A stretch of DNA of 64,000 nt from Loripinus fragilis (Eukaryota; Mollusca; Bivalvia; Lucinida; Lucinidae): NCBI GenBank assembly GCA_964019695.1, contig OZ026514.1, forward strand, positions 101,973,845-102,037,844, written 5' to 3'. Below, piece by piece: positions 41,614-53,454 of the stretch. How positions within the stretch are numbered: the stretch's first letter is position 1; each line of letters opens with the position of its first letter. The notes beneath the pieces were generated by a model. The model was not told the origin of the DNA and did not search any database. It worked only from the letters and a program-made list of their open reading frames with translations. Position numbers and translations under genes: made by a program.

Positions 41614-43610
41614 CAGTATAATGCCTCGGTTACATTTCCCACGGTCGTCGTACGATTTATTTGCCTACGATTTTCTTTACGATTTTTTCGGCATCGTAGG
41701 CGGCTATAAGCTACGACGTATGTGTTAACATTGCTTACGATCACCTTACGATTTCTTTCGGCGACAAACTAGAACAAAACTTTACAGAGACCTTGCGGAT
41801 ATCGTACGACAACCGCAAGGTTATCGTACAATCATCGTGTTATCTTCACGACCTCCCTATATAAATCGCACGATGTCCATACGATGACCTTGCGGAAATC
41901 GCAAGGAGTCGGTAAGCTGACTGTGCAATTGTCGTGTAATTATGTGCATGGGTTTAAACGGCTATCCATGTTCATTTATGCATTCCATTTGAACTATTTT
42001 TCAAAGTCATGTGATCACAAAGCGTGCTATGAAGAGGCTAGTGTTTTTAGTTGAACATGGTCCAAAGGTATGGAACAGCGTGATACGTTTGTGTATATTT
42101 TATGTCGATTTCTAAGTTCTGCAGTTTTCATAAAGTTTAAATCACAGAATATTGCAACCCCTTATTTATAGTACACTTTTATAATTCGAAAAGTATCACT
42201 TTAATTGAATATATAAAGATGCTTTAATTGTATCAGCGTAGACTTAAACGCGTATTATAGTTCTATTTAGTTTAATCATCCAAAGGCACTCTACGGCCAG
42301 CAACACATAAAATCTTCGTCATTTATGCAAAAATGAAGTCGTTGCATGCGAACAACAAAGGTACTGACCAGAATGCGCTTTCTTCCACCCGGCCTGGTCA
42401 GCACATTTGCCATTCGTTTTCAGTAAATACATTTTGTAGAACATTCGTTCATTCAAATTTCAATGTTCGAACTAGTCACATGTTCTCACTACGAGACCCA
42501 TATATTTTATTCCTTGAAGTAATACTCAAATTCAAATCCCAGAGTTATTAATAACAAAAAAAATATTTGGACTTTTTATTAATCTTATCTAATTTATTAA
42601 ACCCCTTATCCAACCAGCATTTTATATACTGAAAATGCATATGCATTTCACGTTAGGTGCATATTTTGAATTGCACTTCAAACAATTTTATCATGGAAGC
42701 ATACTCTATGGGCCCTTATAAGCATGCTGCGCGGATCCAGAAAGTTATGTCAGAGGGGTCCAACTCAACTTTTTTTCAGTTGATAAGGGGGAGAGAGGAT
42801 CCAAATACCACTAAAAGCGGGGGTCATTATTGGCACGCTAGCGAAACGTCATTTTAAATGGCGTTTCGCTGGCGGACCGATGATGACCCGTCATGTAATG
42901 CTTGCTTGGTACATGTGTAGCTTTGAGATTTTCTACGGGATCTGGACCAGTATTGCTAAAAAAACCCTATATTTTTGTGATTTTCCAGGGGGGGCAGACC
43001 CCCTGTTCCCCTTCTCTGGATCCGCCCATGATTAGACTGCTTCCATCAGCAAACTGAACTGTGTCCATAATGAGTCACACTGAATGGTGGTATTAGAGAC
43101 ATCGCCTGAAAACAAATATTGAAATGTAACAAACAGCTAATGATAAGTCTCGAAGAAATTGTTGACACGTCGCAAGGCGACCGCACGATCATCGTGCCTT
43201 CGCCTTGGGGCTACCGCAGGATGACCGTCCGATGTCCGTACGATTTCGTGGGCCCTGCAGAGGCATCATGCGGCGACCTTGCGGGCTCCTTACGACTATC
43301 GCAAGAGTCTACGATCATTTTTGGGCCAAGATGACAATCTAAAACCCTGCGTTGTCCTCACGATCACCGTGCGGTGCCCGTACGGGGATCGTACGGTGTC
43401 ACTGCGATGTGTCTACGGGCTACGGGCTTACGATTTTTTTCAAATTTGTCATTGTGCGGAGTTAAACAAAATCGTAGAGGCCACGATGCCCGTAAATCCG
43501 TACGATGATCGCAAGGTCTCCCTGCGGAGGCCGCACGAAAACGGTGATTTGGACATCGTACGGGCATCTTATACTCGTCGTAAGGCAAATGTAACCGAGG
43601 CATTATACTG
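41614..43610. mobile_element. 2-kb element with dense CGTACGAT-like motifs
   Basis: CAGTATAATGCCTCGGTTAC at the left and its inverse at the right give an inverted repeat of at least 24 bp (to ACATTT). The outer ~330 bp at the left (41640-41945) and ~450 bp at the right (43155-43600) are packed with short variants of CGTACGAT, ATCGTACG, TTACGAT, GATCGCAAGG and CACGATGAC every 10-20 bp. The centre holds a palindromic scrap with MITE-1/2 core similarity (about 42345-42425) and the element at 42731-43025. ORFs across the motif blocks are by-products. Class unknown. Confidence 0.8.
42731..43025. mobile_element. nested element with GCGGATCCAGA ends
   Basis: GCGGATCCAGA at the left, TCTGGATCCGC at the right. 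Inside, a strong hairpin centred near 42856 (GCGAAACGTCATTT / AAATGGCGTTTCGC, with GGTCAT..TGACC outside). It is followed by a G-run/CCCC stretch. A relative that keeps the left end and hairpin is at 51600-51800. Confidence 0.8.
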
Positions 43611-46252
43611 GCGAAACAAAATGGTCTCTAAATAGCAAATAAAAGCTGGCTAGAACAATTTATCCTTCCCCCATAATGTAAAAATACACAATATGATTCC
43701 AAAGAAAGTGTTTTGTACCTACAAAATGATTCGTATCTAAGCAGCAACCAACCCTGGTACCAAATTGAAGCCCAGACATAGTTTTTCTTATTCAATGTGC
43801 TGATATGCAAATTGTCCCTTTGCATATTCATGAGTATTAATAAAAAATAAAAATTAAAGAAAATCGTAGAAAAAATAAGGGGTGTACGTATACACATAAC
43901 CCATATGTCATTTACTAGTTATCATAGACTATCACAATTGGTACCAAATCAAGGCCTGGACAAAAGTACTTTTGTCCAATGGTACGATATGCAAATACTC
44001 TAACTTAAATAGTCATTAATATTTATGAAAACATGAGTAATAAGAGAAAATGGTAGAAAAATTGTCAGCTTCTTACTTTTTCTAGACTACTCAACTTGTT
44101 ACCAAATAAAAGTTGAGACATTACACTTTAACCTTATAGTATTATCTAATTTGCATATTCATGCATATTAATGAAAACATTAGAAATAAGAGAAGCATTT
44201 TAGAAAATTTAATGGGGTGTACGAACAACATAACCCATATGTCAGCTGCTAACTATTCTAAACTTCCAAAATAGGTACCAAATGAAAGGTGAGTCATAGT
44301 ACTTTAACACAATAGTCTGATATACAAATCTTATTTACATATTTGTGAATATTAATGAAAACATTAAAGCAAGAAAGAAAATTGCAGAAAAATTAAAATG
44401 GGTATATCTACAAAATTACCCGTATATCTCATCTGCTAATTGTCCTAGACTAACACGCTTGGTACCAAATAAATGCTAAGACATAGCACATTTTATGACA
44501 TGATCGGATATGCAAATCAGTTTATGATTAAATGCTTGAATATTAATTTAAATGTTAGAAATGAGAGAGAAATGGTAATAAAATCAAGGGGGTGTACCTA
44601 CAAAATTACTCATATCGTTGCTGCTAATTTATCTAGACTACCACACTTGGTACCGCCTTAAAGCTAAGACATTTAACTTTACTCAATAGTCATTATGTGA
44701 AATTATCCATTTTTTAAATTTATAAATATCAATGTTAACATAAACAATGAGAGAGAAAAAATCGAAAAATTAGTTGGGTCTACTTCTAGAATTACTCCTA
44801 TCTCATCTTTTAATTGTTCTAGACAATTAATCTTAGTATCAAATTAAGGCTGAGACATAGTATTTTTTCGGTGGTCAGATATACAATCAATTAACAGCAT
44901 ATTTATGAATATTGATTAAAACTATAGAAAACTAAAGAAAAATTGAAAAAGAATCAATAAGGTTGTATCTTCAAAAAATACTCATTAATAAACAAATTAA
45001 ATAATTTGCGTATCAAACAACACTATTATAGAACTTTTCTGGACTTTAATTTGGGAACAAGTTTGGAAAGTAAGTGAGTATGAAATCTAGAATAAATAGA
45101 AGCTGAGATTTGAGTAATTTTGCATGTACATTCTATTAATTGTTCTCTTATTTATTCTCATTTCTAATATTAAATTAATATTCATGAATACAATTTTTAG
45201 ATAATTTGCAGATTGGACCATTAAGTAAACATGCTATGTATTAGCATTAAATTGGTACCAAGGCTTGTAGTAAAAGACAGTTAGCAGCTGAGATGTAGAT
45301 AAAATTGCATGGACACCCTCTTAATTTTGACGATTTTTCTCTTATTTCTAATGTTTTCATTAATATTCATGAATATGCACATTTGATAATTTGCATATCT
45401 GAACATTAGATGAAAGTCCTATGTCTTAACATTTAGTTGGTATCAAGTTTAAAAGTGTCGGATGAGTTGCTGTTGAGATATGAGTACTTTTGTAGGGACA
45501 TCCCTATTCTTAAGAAGCCCATTATGCGTTGCCGTGGAAACCATGAGATTTCACATAGCTCAAATGGGTTTATTCTTTAGGGCAATATTTTCCCCATTTA
45601 GGTGGTCTCCCAAAACAATTTGACACACGTTAGAAGTTTTCCTGATAGTGCAAGGTTGGTCTAATTAGACCCTAGGGTACTAAGGTATGTGCATGCTGTT
45701 ACTTTTTATAGATACAAAATGTACCATATATTAGGGCATAGAGATTATGACATATTTTTTTTTTTTTTGAAAACAGAACAACTTGTTGATTATCAAAGTT
45801 TCCCATTTATTACTTGAAAAGCTGATAAACAGTTCAAAATCGTACTATGAATAAAACTAACATTTTAATAGCAGTATACTGAATAAGGCAAGTTTATATA
45901 TGATTTTACAGACTAAACGGGCATTTATTACCATGAATACGGTAATATCCTGGAATATTTATGCAAATTGCCGCCAAAGCCTTGTACTCTAATGGTAAAA
46001 CAATCTTAGGACATAACACAAATGATTTTGGATACAAAAACATTGTCAAAAAATTAAATATTTCAGTCATATGTCAAATTCCATGATTTTTGGCGGCCAT
46101 TTTGAAAATATGCAAATTAGGTCATTAAGACGTCATTTCTCAGCTTGCCAACATTGGTTTTTGGATTCAGCATACCAAATTACCCCTAATCAAGGTGTCA
46201 AACCCTTTTCTTCACAAAATGCCTGTACTTGTTAACTTTTCTGATTTTTTCC

Positions 46253-46559
46253 ATCACGAGCTTTAAGCGACTTGTATATATTTTACAATTCTTTGAAAAA
46301 ATGATAATTAATATGATACTTTCTAAAGTTAAAATGTGCTCATGCCAATCTGTTATTTCTTTGGGGTAACGTACACCATTAATATATTCATAGCTTAACT
46401 AATTAATTGCATATAGCTAATATATGAAAATAAAACAAGGGATTCTGACACTTGGTCGCGGACTCGTCTGAGCATTTGTTACCACAGTCTCAAGAGTTGG
46501 CTAAAATTCAATAGTGGAATATTTACCATTATTTGTCCTTATTCTGTGAATTGCTGGGC
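46253..46559. other. no gene recognised
   Basis: AT-rich unique-looking sequence. Confidence 0.4.
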
Positions 46560-46574
46560 CACATATCACAATTA

Positions 46575-46745
46575 ACGTGCAGTCTAATCAGAGGCTTTGC
46601 TAGTCGCTTGAATATTCTATGACTGTTAAGTTACTGCCCGTACAGCATTTGGAGTTTCTAAGCTTAAAAGGAGGCTGCACAGGCTCGTCTGAGTCTACAT
46701 TTGTAAAAATGCCACATTGTTGAAAATCACATATCGAGGCGCAAG
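46575..46745. mobile_element. MITE-1 fragment (right half)
   Basis: AGAGGCTTTGCTAGTCGCTT, GGAGTTTCTAAGCTTAAAAG and ATGCCACATTGTTGAAAATC; the left end is missing. It is followed at 46845-46985 by an inverted rep-A-like scrap (CTTGCTCTCTCTCTTCG). Confidence 0.7.
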
Positions 46746-47169
46746 GGAAGAAATATACCACAATCATAGATCACAGAACAATCCATTTTACCCAGAGGAA
46801 GTGGCATTAGAGCAAGTATACAGATAAAATAAGACAACTTGCTCTCTCTCTTCGTCGGCGAAATGACTGTCAAATCAGAGAGAATTACAACACCAGGACA
46901 TAACACCAAACCCCATACACTGTGGAAGCTAAATCGAACAATAAAATAACAACAGCAGCAGCACTAACAACAACACCAAAAACGAATTTAAGTGATAAAA
47001 GGAAAAATGATAGATGATTAATATTTTGCAAAGGGGATTAAAATATATTTGTGGTTAATAACGAAAATTGGCAATGATCTAGATTTGATCTTTTCGGTCG
47101 ACAACTTTATTGTAAATACGTACACATTCTTATAGTAGTAACTAGATATGGCGTGCTGCATCACGTCCA

Positions 47170-47245
47170 GTGGATGAGGTCATACCATCGGATCACCCGA
47201 GACGCAATTGCGTCGAGGGTGATCCAATGCTATGGCCTCATCCAC
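47170..47245. repeat. 76-nt hairpin
   Basis: GTGGATGAGG and CCTCATCCAC close a near-perfect palindrome with GGATCACCC / GGGTGATCC and the centre GACGCAATTGCGTC. GC-rich compared with its surroundings; probably a MITE. Confidence 0.75.
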
Positions 47246-48592
47246 GAGATATAAAATATATATGATATAAAATTGAGCCATGTTGTAATTACACCCCGGC
47301 AAAAGAAACAGATTGAGAAACTACGAAAATGCGTCTACAGAGGTCCCCATGCCTGGAATGACGTCAACTACGTGAGAAACACGTTTGTGAAAGTATTAAT
47401 GATAACTTTCTTTTGTTAAAGGGTTTTAAAATTAGTTTTATGTTGAGTTAACCCATTCCTTTTTTTATTATACGTTACATACGCACTCGTTAAAAATGGT
47501 CCAATATGCACTATGGGTCCCTTTGACTGGTATGTATGTACATCACATACCAGATTTTGAAATGTGCAAAGCGAATTGTGTCTACATAATATTTATAAAT
47601 AGCATAAAAGTAAAAAAAAAATAGATAAATCATAATTTCCAATACAAGACATGTACAAAAACACAACTTTGGTGTAATTGCTAATTCACCCTTAGCTATC
47701 ATAAGAACAGCCCTTTTACACGACGAAACTAAAATGCTAGCTCAATATGGAAAATGCTTCAAATGTTTGCAGACGACGTTTAAATATTGTTTGGATATTT
47801 AATATGAAAATATTGGATTACACATAGGGGTAAGAAAGTTTTTGTGAAAATGGTGATTTTTTCAGGACTTAATTATATTCTTCTCTGGTTGGCATTGCTA
47901 TGAGTAGAATTGTCTAAAATAGAAGTTTACTTTCTGTTTGTTACATTCTTATATTCTGCTGTTTTAGCCTGTATCCCCAGATTTTTCATTTATTTGTAGT
48001 ATTTGTTGGTCCCAGAAAGAGTTTGTATCGACAGTCTAGTTATTAACCAATGAGATTATCATATTTTAGCAGGTAGATCTAATCTAAACTGCAAATTTCT
48101 GACTATTGCTGATTGGTTTACATTTAGAAAGGGAAAGTGATATCATACTGCTGCAAGCAACCGAAAAATCTCAATAAAATATGAGCCGCGATCTGTGAAA
48201 ACCTGTCTAAATGACATTTAGGACTTTTTATGTAAAAATCATTTGAAAAACACCAAAAATTAAGAAATCTGGCATGTTCATATATTGCCTTAAAACCTAT
48301 TCAGGTGGATAGTAAAATAAACTGGCATTCATTTCTGATTAAACTTCGTCGTCATCATGCCATAATGTTTCACTGGCAACAACTGCACCTTAGCAACTGT
48401 CAGAATTTTTAAAGTATGGTCATTCGTTTTCAGATCATACAAACTTTAGGCAAAAATGAATCAGTGTCAATTTTTCTGTGAATTCCATTGCACACATGCT
48501 AAGGATAATAAAAAAAAGTATGTTGGCAAGAAATGGCCCGACAAACCCGCAAATCAGGAAGTTAACTTTGACGTCATTGGTAAAGTCATATT
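47246..48592. other. no gene recognised
   Basis: AT-rich sequence without an assignable feature. Confidence 0.4.
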
Positions 48593-48945
48593 TATCATAT
48601 GACATCGCGTCTGGGAGTGAAATATCGCTATGCAATAAAATCTGTAAACCACTAGTGGTTTATAGATTTTCGGGAAACGTTATGACGTCCATAACAACGT
48701 TGCGTACATAATGACAAAATTATAACGTTTTTACGGCAGAAATGAGATTTCAAAGTAATCTTAATGTCATATGATAAATAGAATCTAACATTCGTGCTCT
48801 TGTAGTATTGAATTTATTAAACTCGCTGCGAAAAAGAGATAAAATGCTCGGCAAGCCTCGCATTTTATCTCTTTTCCCCAACTCGTTTAATAAATTCAAT
48901 AAAACAAGAGCACTCATGTAAGATCCTCTATATATATAATGTTTG
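48593..48945. mobile_element. hairpin MITE with TTTATCATATGAC motif, copy 2
   Basis: Same order as 21537-21885: TTTATCATATGACATCGCGT, ACCACTAGTGGTTTA, GTCATATGATAAA, then GTGCTCTTGTAGTATTGAAT, CTCGCATTTTATCTCTTTTC and AATAAAACAAGAGCAC. The hairpin is better paired here than in copy 1. Confidence 0.82.
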
Positions 48946-49556
48946 CGACGTTGCATGTTAAAGTTTAGACAGTGTATAGTTTCAAAACACCATATTTCCA
49001 TGAATAATGGAGATAACTTAATAAACTTTGCAGGATAACTTCTTAGCACTTCGTAGATTAAATGTGTGTAATTAACTAAATTAAGACGACTTCGTCATTA
49101 AGGCTGGTTTTCACAGATTGTGACTCACATATAAAGTCACGAACAGGCACGTTTCAATCATACAGTATATATTGATGGATTTCTGTGTCATCTGTTTACC
49201 CGTAAATAGTGCGTTTTTATACAGTGAAGACACACATGAGTAAGTATAGCCATGTTGTAAAAGAGAAACTATGATGATCAGGAAGGGTTCACATGTACAT
49301 GTATGTATTGAGAACATGATCTGATTTCATTATTGCATTGGGGGCGTTTTATTGGGAACTGAGTTTTTCCTTATCAACCTTTTTTTAGCTAAGCCATATG
49401 GAGTACCTGGTCCCCTATTCCCCTTAAATATTTTTTCTTGTTTCCTGCTCCCCAAAATCAAAATAATGTTTTCCTTTGTATCCTGTTCCCAAATAGTCCT
49501 CAAAATTGGGCCTTTGCAGTTATCCTGAAGTAAATGCAATCCCACATGACACTTTA

Positions 49557-49650
49557 TCCTTTGCTTAGTACTGGTTCGACACAGGAAGGCCCGCCCTGGC
49601 ATGACTGAAAAAAATGTTGACTGGGACGTAAAGAATCAAATCAAATAAAG
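49557..49650 (+). mobile_element. 5'-truncated SINE, family B
   Basis: CTTTGCTTAGTACTGGTTCG, CAGGAAGGCCCGCC, TGACTGGGACGTAAAGAATC and an AT-rich CAAAT tail. It shares the tail with the inverted copy at 60058-60233. Confidence 0.65.
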
Positions 49651-50904
49651 AATCCCACAAATACCTTTGTTGGCCTCAGTGTCGGGACCGCTATTGGGGA
49701 GTTTGTCCCCGAAGACGTTACTGTTGGGGAGTTTGTTTTTCTTTCCCCTTGCAGTTACTTCCCCTAAGTGATTGAAACGTAAAAATCGAACCATGTTGTT
49801 TTTTAAAAGATTATTCAACTTTTTGCATTACTGGTACTTCCAGTACACTCTAGCTACAGCTGTTTATATGCTAGAACCTGTGGAAAGGAAGATCGTCAGT
49901 ATCCTTTTTAACGATTTGAATTTTATTGCTCCGAAAATGTCACATTTGTTTTGTTTTTTTTTGTGTGTTTTTGTAGTATGACTCATAGGGTCAATCCGGG
50001 TAAATACGGACAGGGGGGTAAATACGGACAGATGGCTTACAATTCACATGTCCAAGAACACAGGTCTGTGACAAAGAAATGCTTTATTTCAGCTTTGAAT
50101 AGTGTCTATTTGGCTCTTCTACACCCGTATACCACTTAATTATGACCCTTTGCAATGAGGATTTTTCTTCCCCCAGTGGGACTGGAATCGAGACAGTTCA
50201 CCGACAAGACAATTCGCCGACACCTATTTTGAAGACAGTTCACCGACAGAATTGAAGACAGTTCGTCGACACATTTGAAGACAGTTCGTCGACAAATTAA
50301 AATGAGATTCTTATGTTTGAGAACGAATTTATTTTGTACAAAAAATGATATGATGCCGTTAAAATGTCAAAAACAAAGTAATTTACTGTAATTGCGGGAT
50401 TGATCGGCACTAATTGGATTTTATCTGAACTGGCCATGCACGTTGTTATTACATGAACGATGGCTTGTGACTGTTAATCATAGCTGGTTATTGTAAATTA
50501 GCAAATACTTGTGTACGTTGTATGTTTATTTAATCTGTAGATGTCTGTAATAGGCAGAGAATTTCTGAATAATTTTGCAACTTATTTTGACCTGACAAGT
50601 GGAACAACTGTATGTACCATATAGGACATGGCATATATATGCTTGTTTAAATTTCAATGATATGGAGCCATCAATATAGAGCCGAAGCCGCATTTTAATA
50701 TTCAAAAAAAAATTAGTGGATACTGTGTGTCATGCATGACTTTGTATAATTGAATACAGCAGTTTCAGGAATTTTCACCGTTGGACAGGAGACATAAAAC
50801 AATGAAGTCAGTTAGAATATTTACATATTTAATTATATTATTTCTTCAATGTGATTTTTTCATATTGGACGAGACACAAAAATAGCACATAAAACAAAAA
50901 ACAA

Positions 50905-51142
50905 TGATCAATGACATGTGATTTCCAACAATGTGGCATTTTGACAAGCGCAGACACAGACGAGCCCGCGCAGCCTCCCCTTTAAGCTTAGTAACACTGA
51001 ATGATGTTGAATCAGTAGCTTATCACTCGTTCTAGCGACAAGCAAAGGTCCTGATCAGACTGGACATGTGCGCAATCTTATCTGATGCTTTGCTGGTCGC
51101 ACATACCACACTGTTGGGAATCTCATCTTGTGGCTCAATTAT
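50905..51142. mobile_element. MITE-1 copy inside the MULE
   Basis: GACATGTGATTTCCAACAAT at the left, GGGAATCTCATCTTGTGGCT at the right, with AGCTTAGTAACACTGAATGA and TGATCAGACTGGACATGTGC inside. Confidence 0.85.
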
Positions 51143-51599
51143 TATAAAGCACTTGATATTGTAACGCAACGTATGTTAAGATAATCTCAAAAAGATTACG
51201 ACAGTGTATCATGCGATATAGCCTATGTACTGTCGGAAACAGTTTGATTTTATACCTCACATTTCGTTGCATGGTGAGACGAAACTGCATAAATGCATTA
51301 GAATGGGGATAACCATATTCAAACTTGGCATACGGTTGGATATAATGTCGGAAATGAAATGTTTGAATATAGTTTTCCCCTAATTAATATATACAGATTA
51401 AATTCTTAGCATATCTAGGGATGGCTTGCCCGAAAAACGAGGCGTGGCATCAGGTTCTGCGCTATTTGCCACGTTAAACACATTCTTGGTAAGGGTGGAC
51501 CACATAAAATAATACATGAACCAGGGTCTTGAGCAGATAATACCATCACAAAATTAGATCAGATACGGATTTCCTTTCCGCACACGATTTTGTACTTCA

Positions 51600-51800
51600 G
51601 CGGATCCAGAGGCAGAGGTGGTCGAACTTTGACAACGTTTTTGTCACTATAAGCGGGCTATCATCGGCCCGCCAGCGAAACGCCATATAAATGGTGTTTC
51701 GCTGGCGAGCCGATGGTGCATCAACATTGAATACTGGCTTGGTAGCTTAGTACTGCTCAGAAACTCTATATTTTCCGGACCCCCTGTCCCCCCTCATGTT
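51600..51800. mobile_element. GCGGATCCAGA element, right end lost, inside the MULE
   Basis: GCGGATCCAGA start and the hairpin GCGAAACGCCATATAAATGG with TGTTTCGCTGGCG, as at 42731-43025. It ends in CGGACCCCCTGTCCCCCC without the second terminal repeat. Confidence 0.75.
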
Positions 51801-52023
51801 GTATGCGTATCTTCAAACTAACTTCAGAACTGGAATACTGCTTTTCTAGTCAAATTTGTACGCAAATGCATTTTTTGTATATTGTAGCTACGCCTCAGAA
51901 TTACTATTATGTGAGCTTCTTAACTGTAAATAGCGGCGACTTGTATGTCGTGTGCTGATAACCTTTGCAAACAGATAGACGTCGGCTTTGATCTGGATCC
52001 AAATATAAGTAAAACTCGAAAAA

Positions 52024-52042
52024 ATATATATATATATATACA
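52024..52042. repeat. (TA)n microsatellite
   Basis: About nine TA units. Confidence 0.85.
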
Positions 52043-52367
52043 CACTATCTTTGGACCTTTTATGACACATAGTTGGAACTATTGACAGACAGTATCTGCA
52101 AATGAATGAACTCTACTTTGATTTTTCAGTATTTTGAACTACAGGGGATTTAAAACTTAGTTCATGCTCAAATGTGACTCACCTGAGCATGAAATTTCAA
52201 CTGCCATAAAACTCATGTTTTCATCCTGCGTATAAATTAGTTGAAATGCCAAGTATTGTTTAGCATTACAGAATTTATGAGCCTGATGAATTCCATGTTC
52301 AATTGATGTAAGCATGACCAAATGTCTCAGATGTATATCGTCTTTGGTAAACCATAACATAATAGGA

Positions 52368-52612
52368 CTGCGACGCGAGAAAACCTGTCATCGGGGTTTA
52401 TACAAAGTGACAATCAAAACAGCCTGCTCAACTACAGAGACTAGCTAGAATAATGAACTTTTGTGTGTAGCAAGTTTTGGTATAAAAGTTTTCGATAAGT
52501 GGCTAACGAATGTGCTGATCAGACTGCACATATGCGCAGGCTGGTCTGCGCTTTTATTTTCAACCCCCCGAAGACAAGTTTTCTGGCGCCAAGGCCCATA
52601 TAGGACCTACAT
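52368..52612. mobile_element. MITE-2 copy inside the MULE
   Basis: TGCGACGCGAGAAAACCTGT at the left, GAAGACAAGTTTTCTGGCGC with CAAGGCCCATAT at the right; TGATCAGACTGCACATATGC inside. It ends 17 nt from the stop codon of the transposase ORF. Confidence 0.85.
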
Positions 52613-52628
52613 ATTGGGGATAAAGTTT

Positions 52629-53171
52629 TTAATTTAATGCAACAGGTCCATTGATACGAGCACAGATACGAAGGAGTTCCTTCAAAGTTAAGTTTTCTGC
52701 TTCAAAATCTTCCCATGCCTTAACAATCACACCCTGGTGCCTGACATATCTGCACCTCTGGTACCGAAGAATCTTCCCCTCTGATACAAACCTAACCTGC
52801 CGATTGATGAACCGAGTTTCCCTATACAAAATCTGAATCAAAAAGTACAAATTCAAGCATGATTGTCCCGGAGCCAAGTTATTCAATCGACGATGCCAAC
52901 CTTCACAATCATTATTGGTACGAACAGTTCTTTTGAAAACACACCAAGATTCAATAGGCCAAACAGAGCTTTTCATCCAAGTTTGATCAATATATTCCAT
53001 CAAATTAGCGTAAGGACCCGATCGAACAGTGGACTTAAGAGAGCAAAACATAGGGTAGATAGATTCAGCAGGAAGAAACGGAAGAGCCATGACACGTCTA
53101 CAAAATTTATAGGCTGAATCCTTCTTCATATAACTGCTGACAAGACCAAGATGTTGTAAGTGTCGCAGCAT
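52629..53171 (-). CDS. MULE transposase C-terminal region, intact 180-codon ORF
   Basis: Recognised by the stretch FKRTVRTNNDCEGWHRRLNN (about residues 83-102), typical of the region following the DDE core in animal MULE transposases, with LALPFLPAE-like and QILYRE..FI..QVR..SEGK flanks. The DDE catalytic part and zinc fingers expected upstream are absent: an in-frame TGA stands two codons before the first ATG and no homologous ORF lies between there and the terminal repeat. The ORF itself has no stop or frameshift. A TATATAAG box at 53222-53229 (minus strand) lies about 50 nt upstream of the ATG. An overlapping ATG four nt earlier opens a 22-codon frame. Either a truncated transposase or a spliced product whose other exon is lost. 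Confidence 0.82.
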   Translation of the reverse strand: MLRHLQHLGLVSSYMKKDSAYKFCRRVMALPFLPAESIYPMFCSLKSTVRSGPYANLMEYIDQTWMKSSVWPIESWCVFKRTVRTNNDCEGWHRRLNNLAPGQSCLNLYFLIQILYRETRFINRQVRFVSEGKILRYQRCRYVRHQGVIVKAWEDFEAENLTLKELLRICARINGPVALN

Positions 53172-53221
53172 CCATTTTCAGACGTTGAGAGTAACTGATG
53201 ATGAGCTCCGTTGCTATCTAC

Positions 53222-53229
53222 CTTATATA
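53222..53229 (-). promoter_or_regulatory. TATA-box-like element upstream of the MULE ORF
   Basis: TATATAAG on the minus strand about 50 nt before the ORF start, a plausible distance for a promoter with a short leader. Sequence evidence only. Confidence 0.45.
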
Positions 53230-53314
53230 CACGTGAAAGCACTCGACACGCAAGCTGACAGGTGAGTTGAGTAATTTGAGCTGACATTGAGTTCGAGTCC
53301 CTCTAATTAATCAA

Positions 53315-53454
53315 TTATTAATTAGTGACCACTCCCACACGCTCATTAGGCCTGATTGCACTATTAACTAACGTTTATTAATTAGTGACCACTCCCACAC
53401 GCTCATTAGGCCTGATTGCACTATTAACTAACGTTTATTAATTAGTGACCACTC
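53315..53454. repeat. 60-bp direct tandem repeat, 2.3 copies
   Basis: TTATTAATTAGTGACCACTC and CCACACGCTCATTAGGCCTG recur with a period of exactly 60 bp and no difference between the first two units; a third unit decays after 53454. It lies inside the MULE, upstream of the ORF. Confidence 0.92.

Larger units (their letters stand above)
40403..46252. mobile_element. 5.85-kb inverted-repeat element with internal tandem arrays
   Basis: The ends are inverted copies for about 190 bp: GGAAAAATCAGAAAA, AGGTACAGGCATTTTGTGAA, GGTATGCTGAATCCAAAAAC, CAATGTTGGCAAGCTGA and GGCCGCCA occur at 40403-40580 and, inverted, at about 46080-46252. Inside are about ten plus-oriented units of about 150-170 bp (CATCAGC..CTGCTAATTGT, CTTGGTACCAAAT, GATATGCAAAT, TTTGCATATTCATGAATATT) at 40985-41340 and 43690-45000, and inverted units at about 45080-45510. 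No ORF. It is interrupted by the element at 41614-43610. Confidence 0.75.

Noticed and set aside
43279..43635. 118-codon ORF and an antisense partner
   Set aside because: Both lie in the CGTACGAT-rich block, where stop codons are rare because of composition. No domain.
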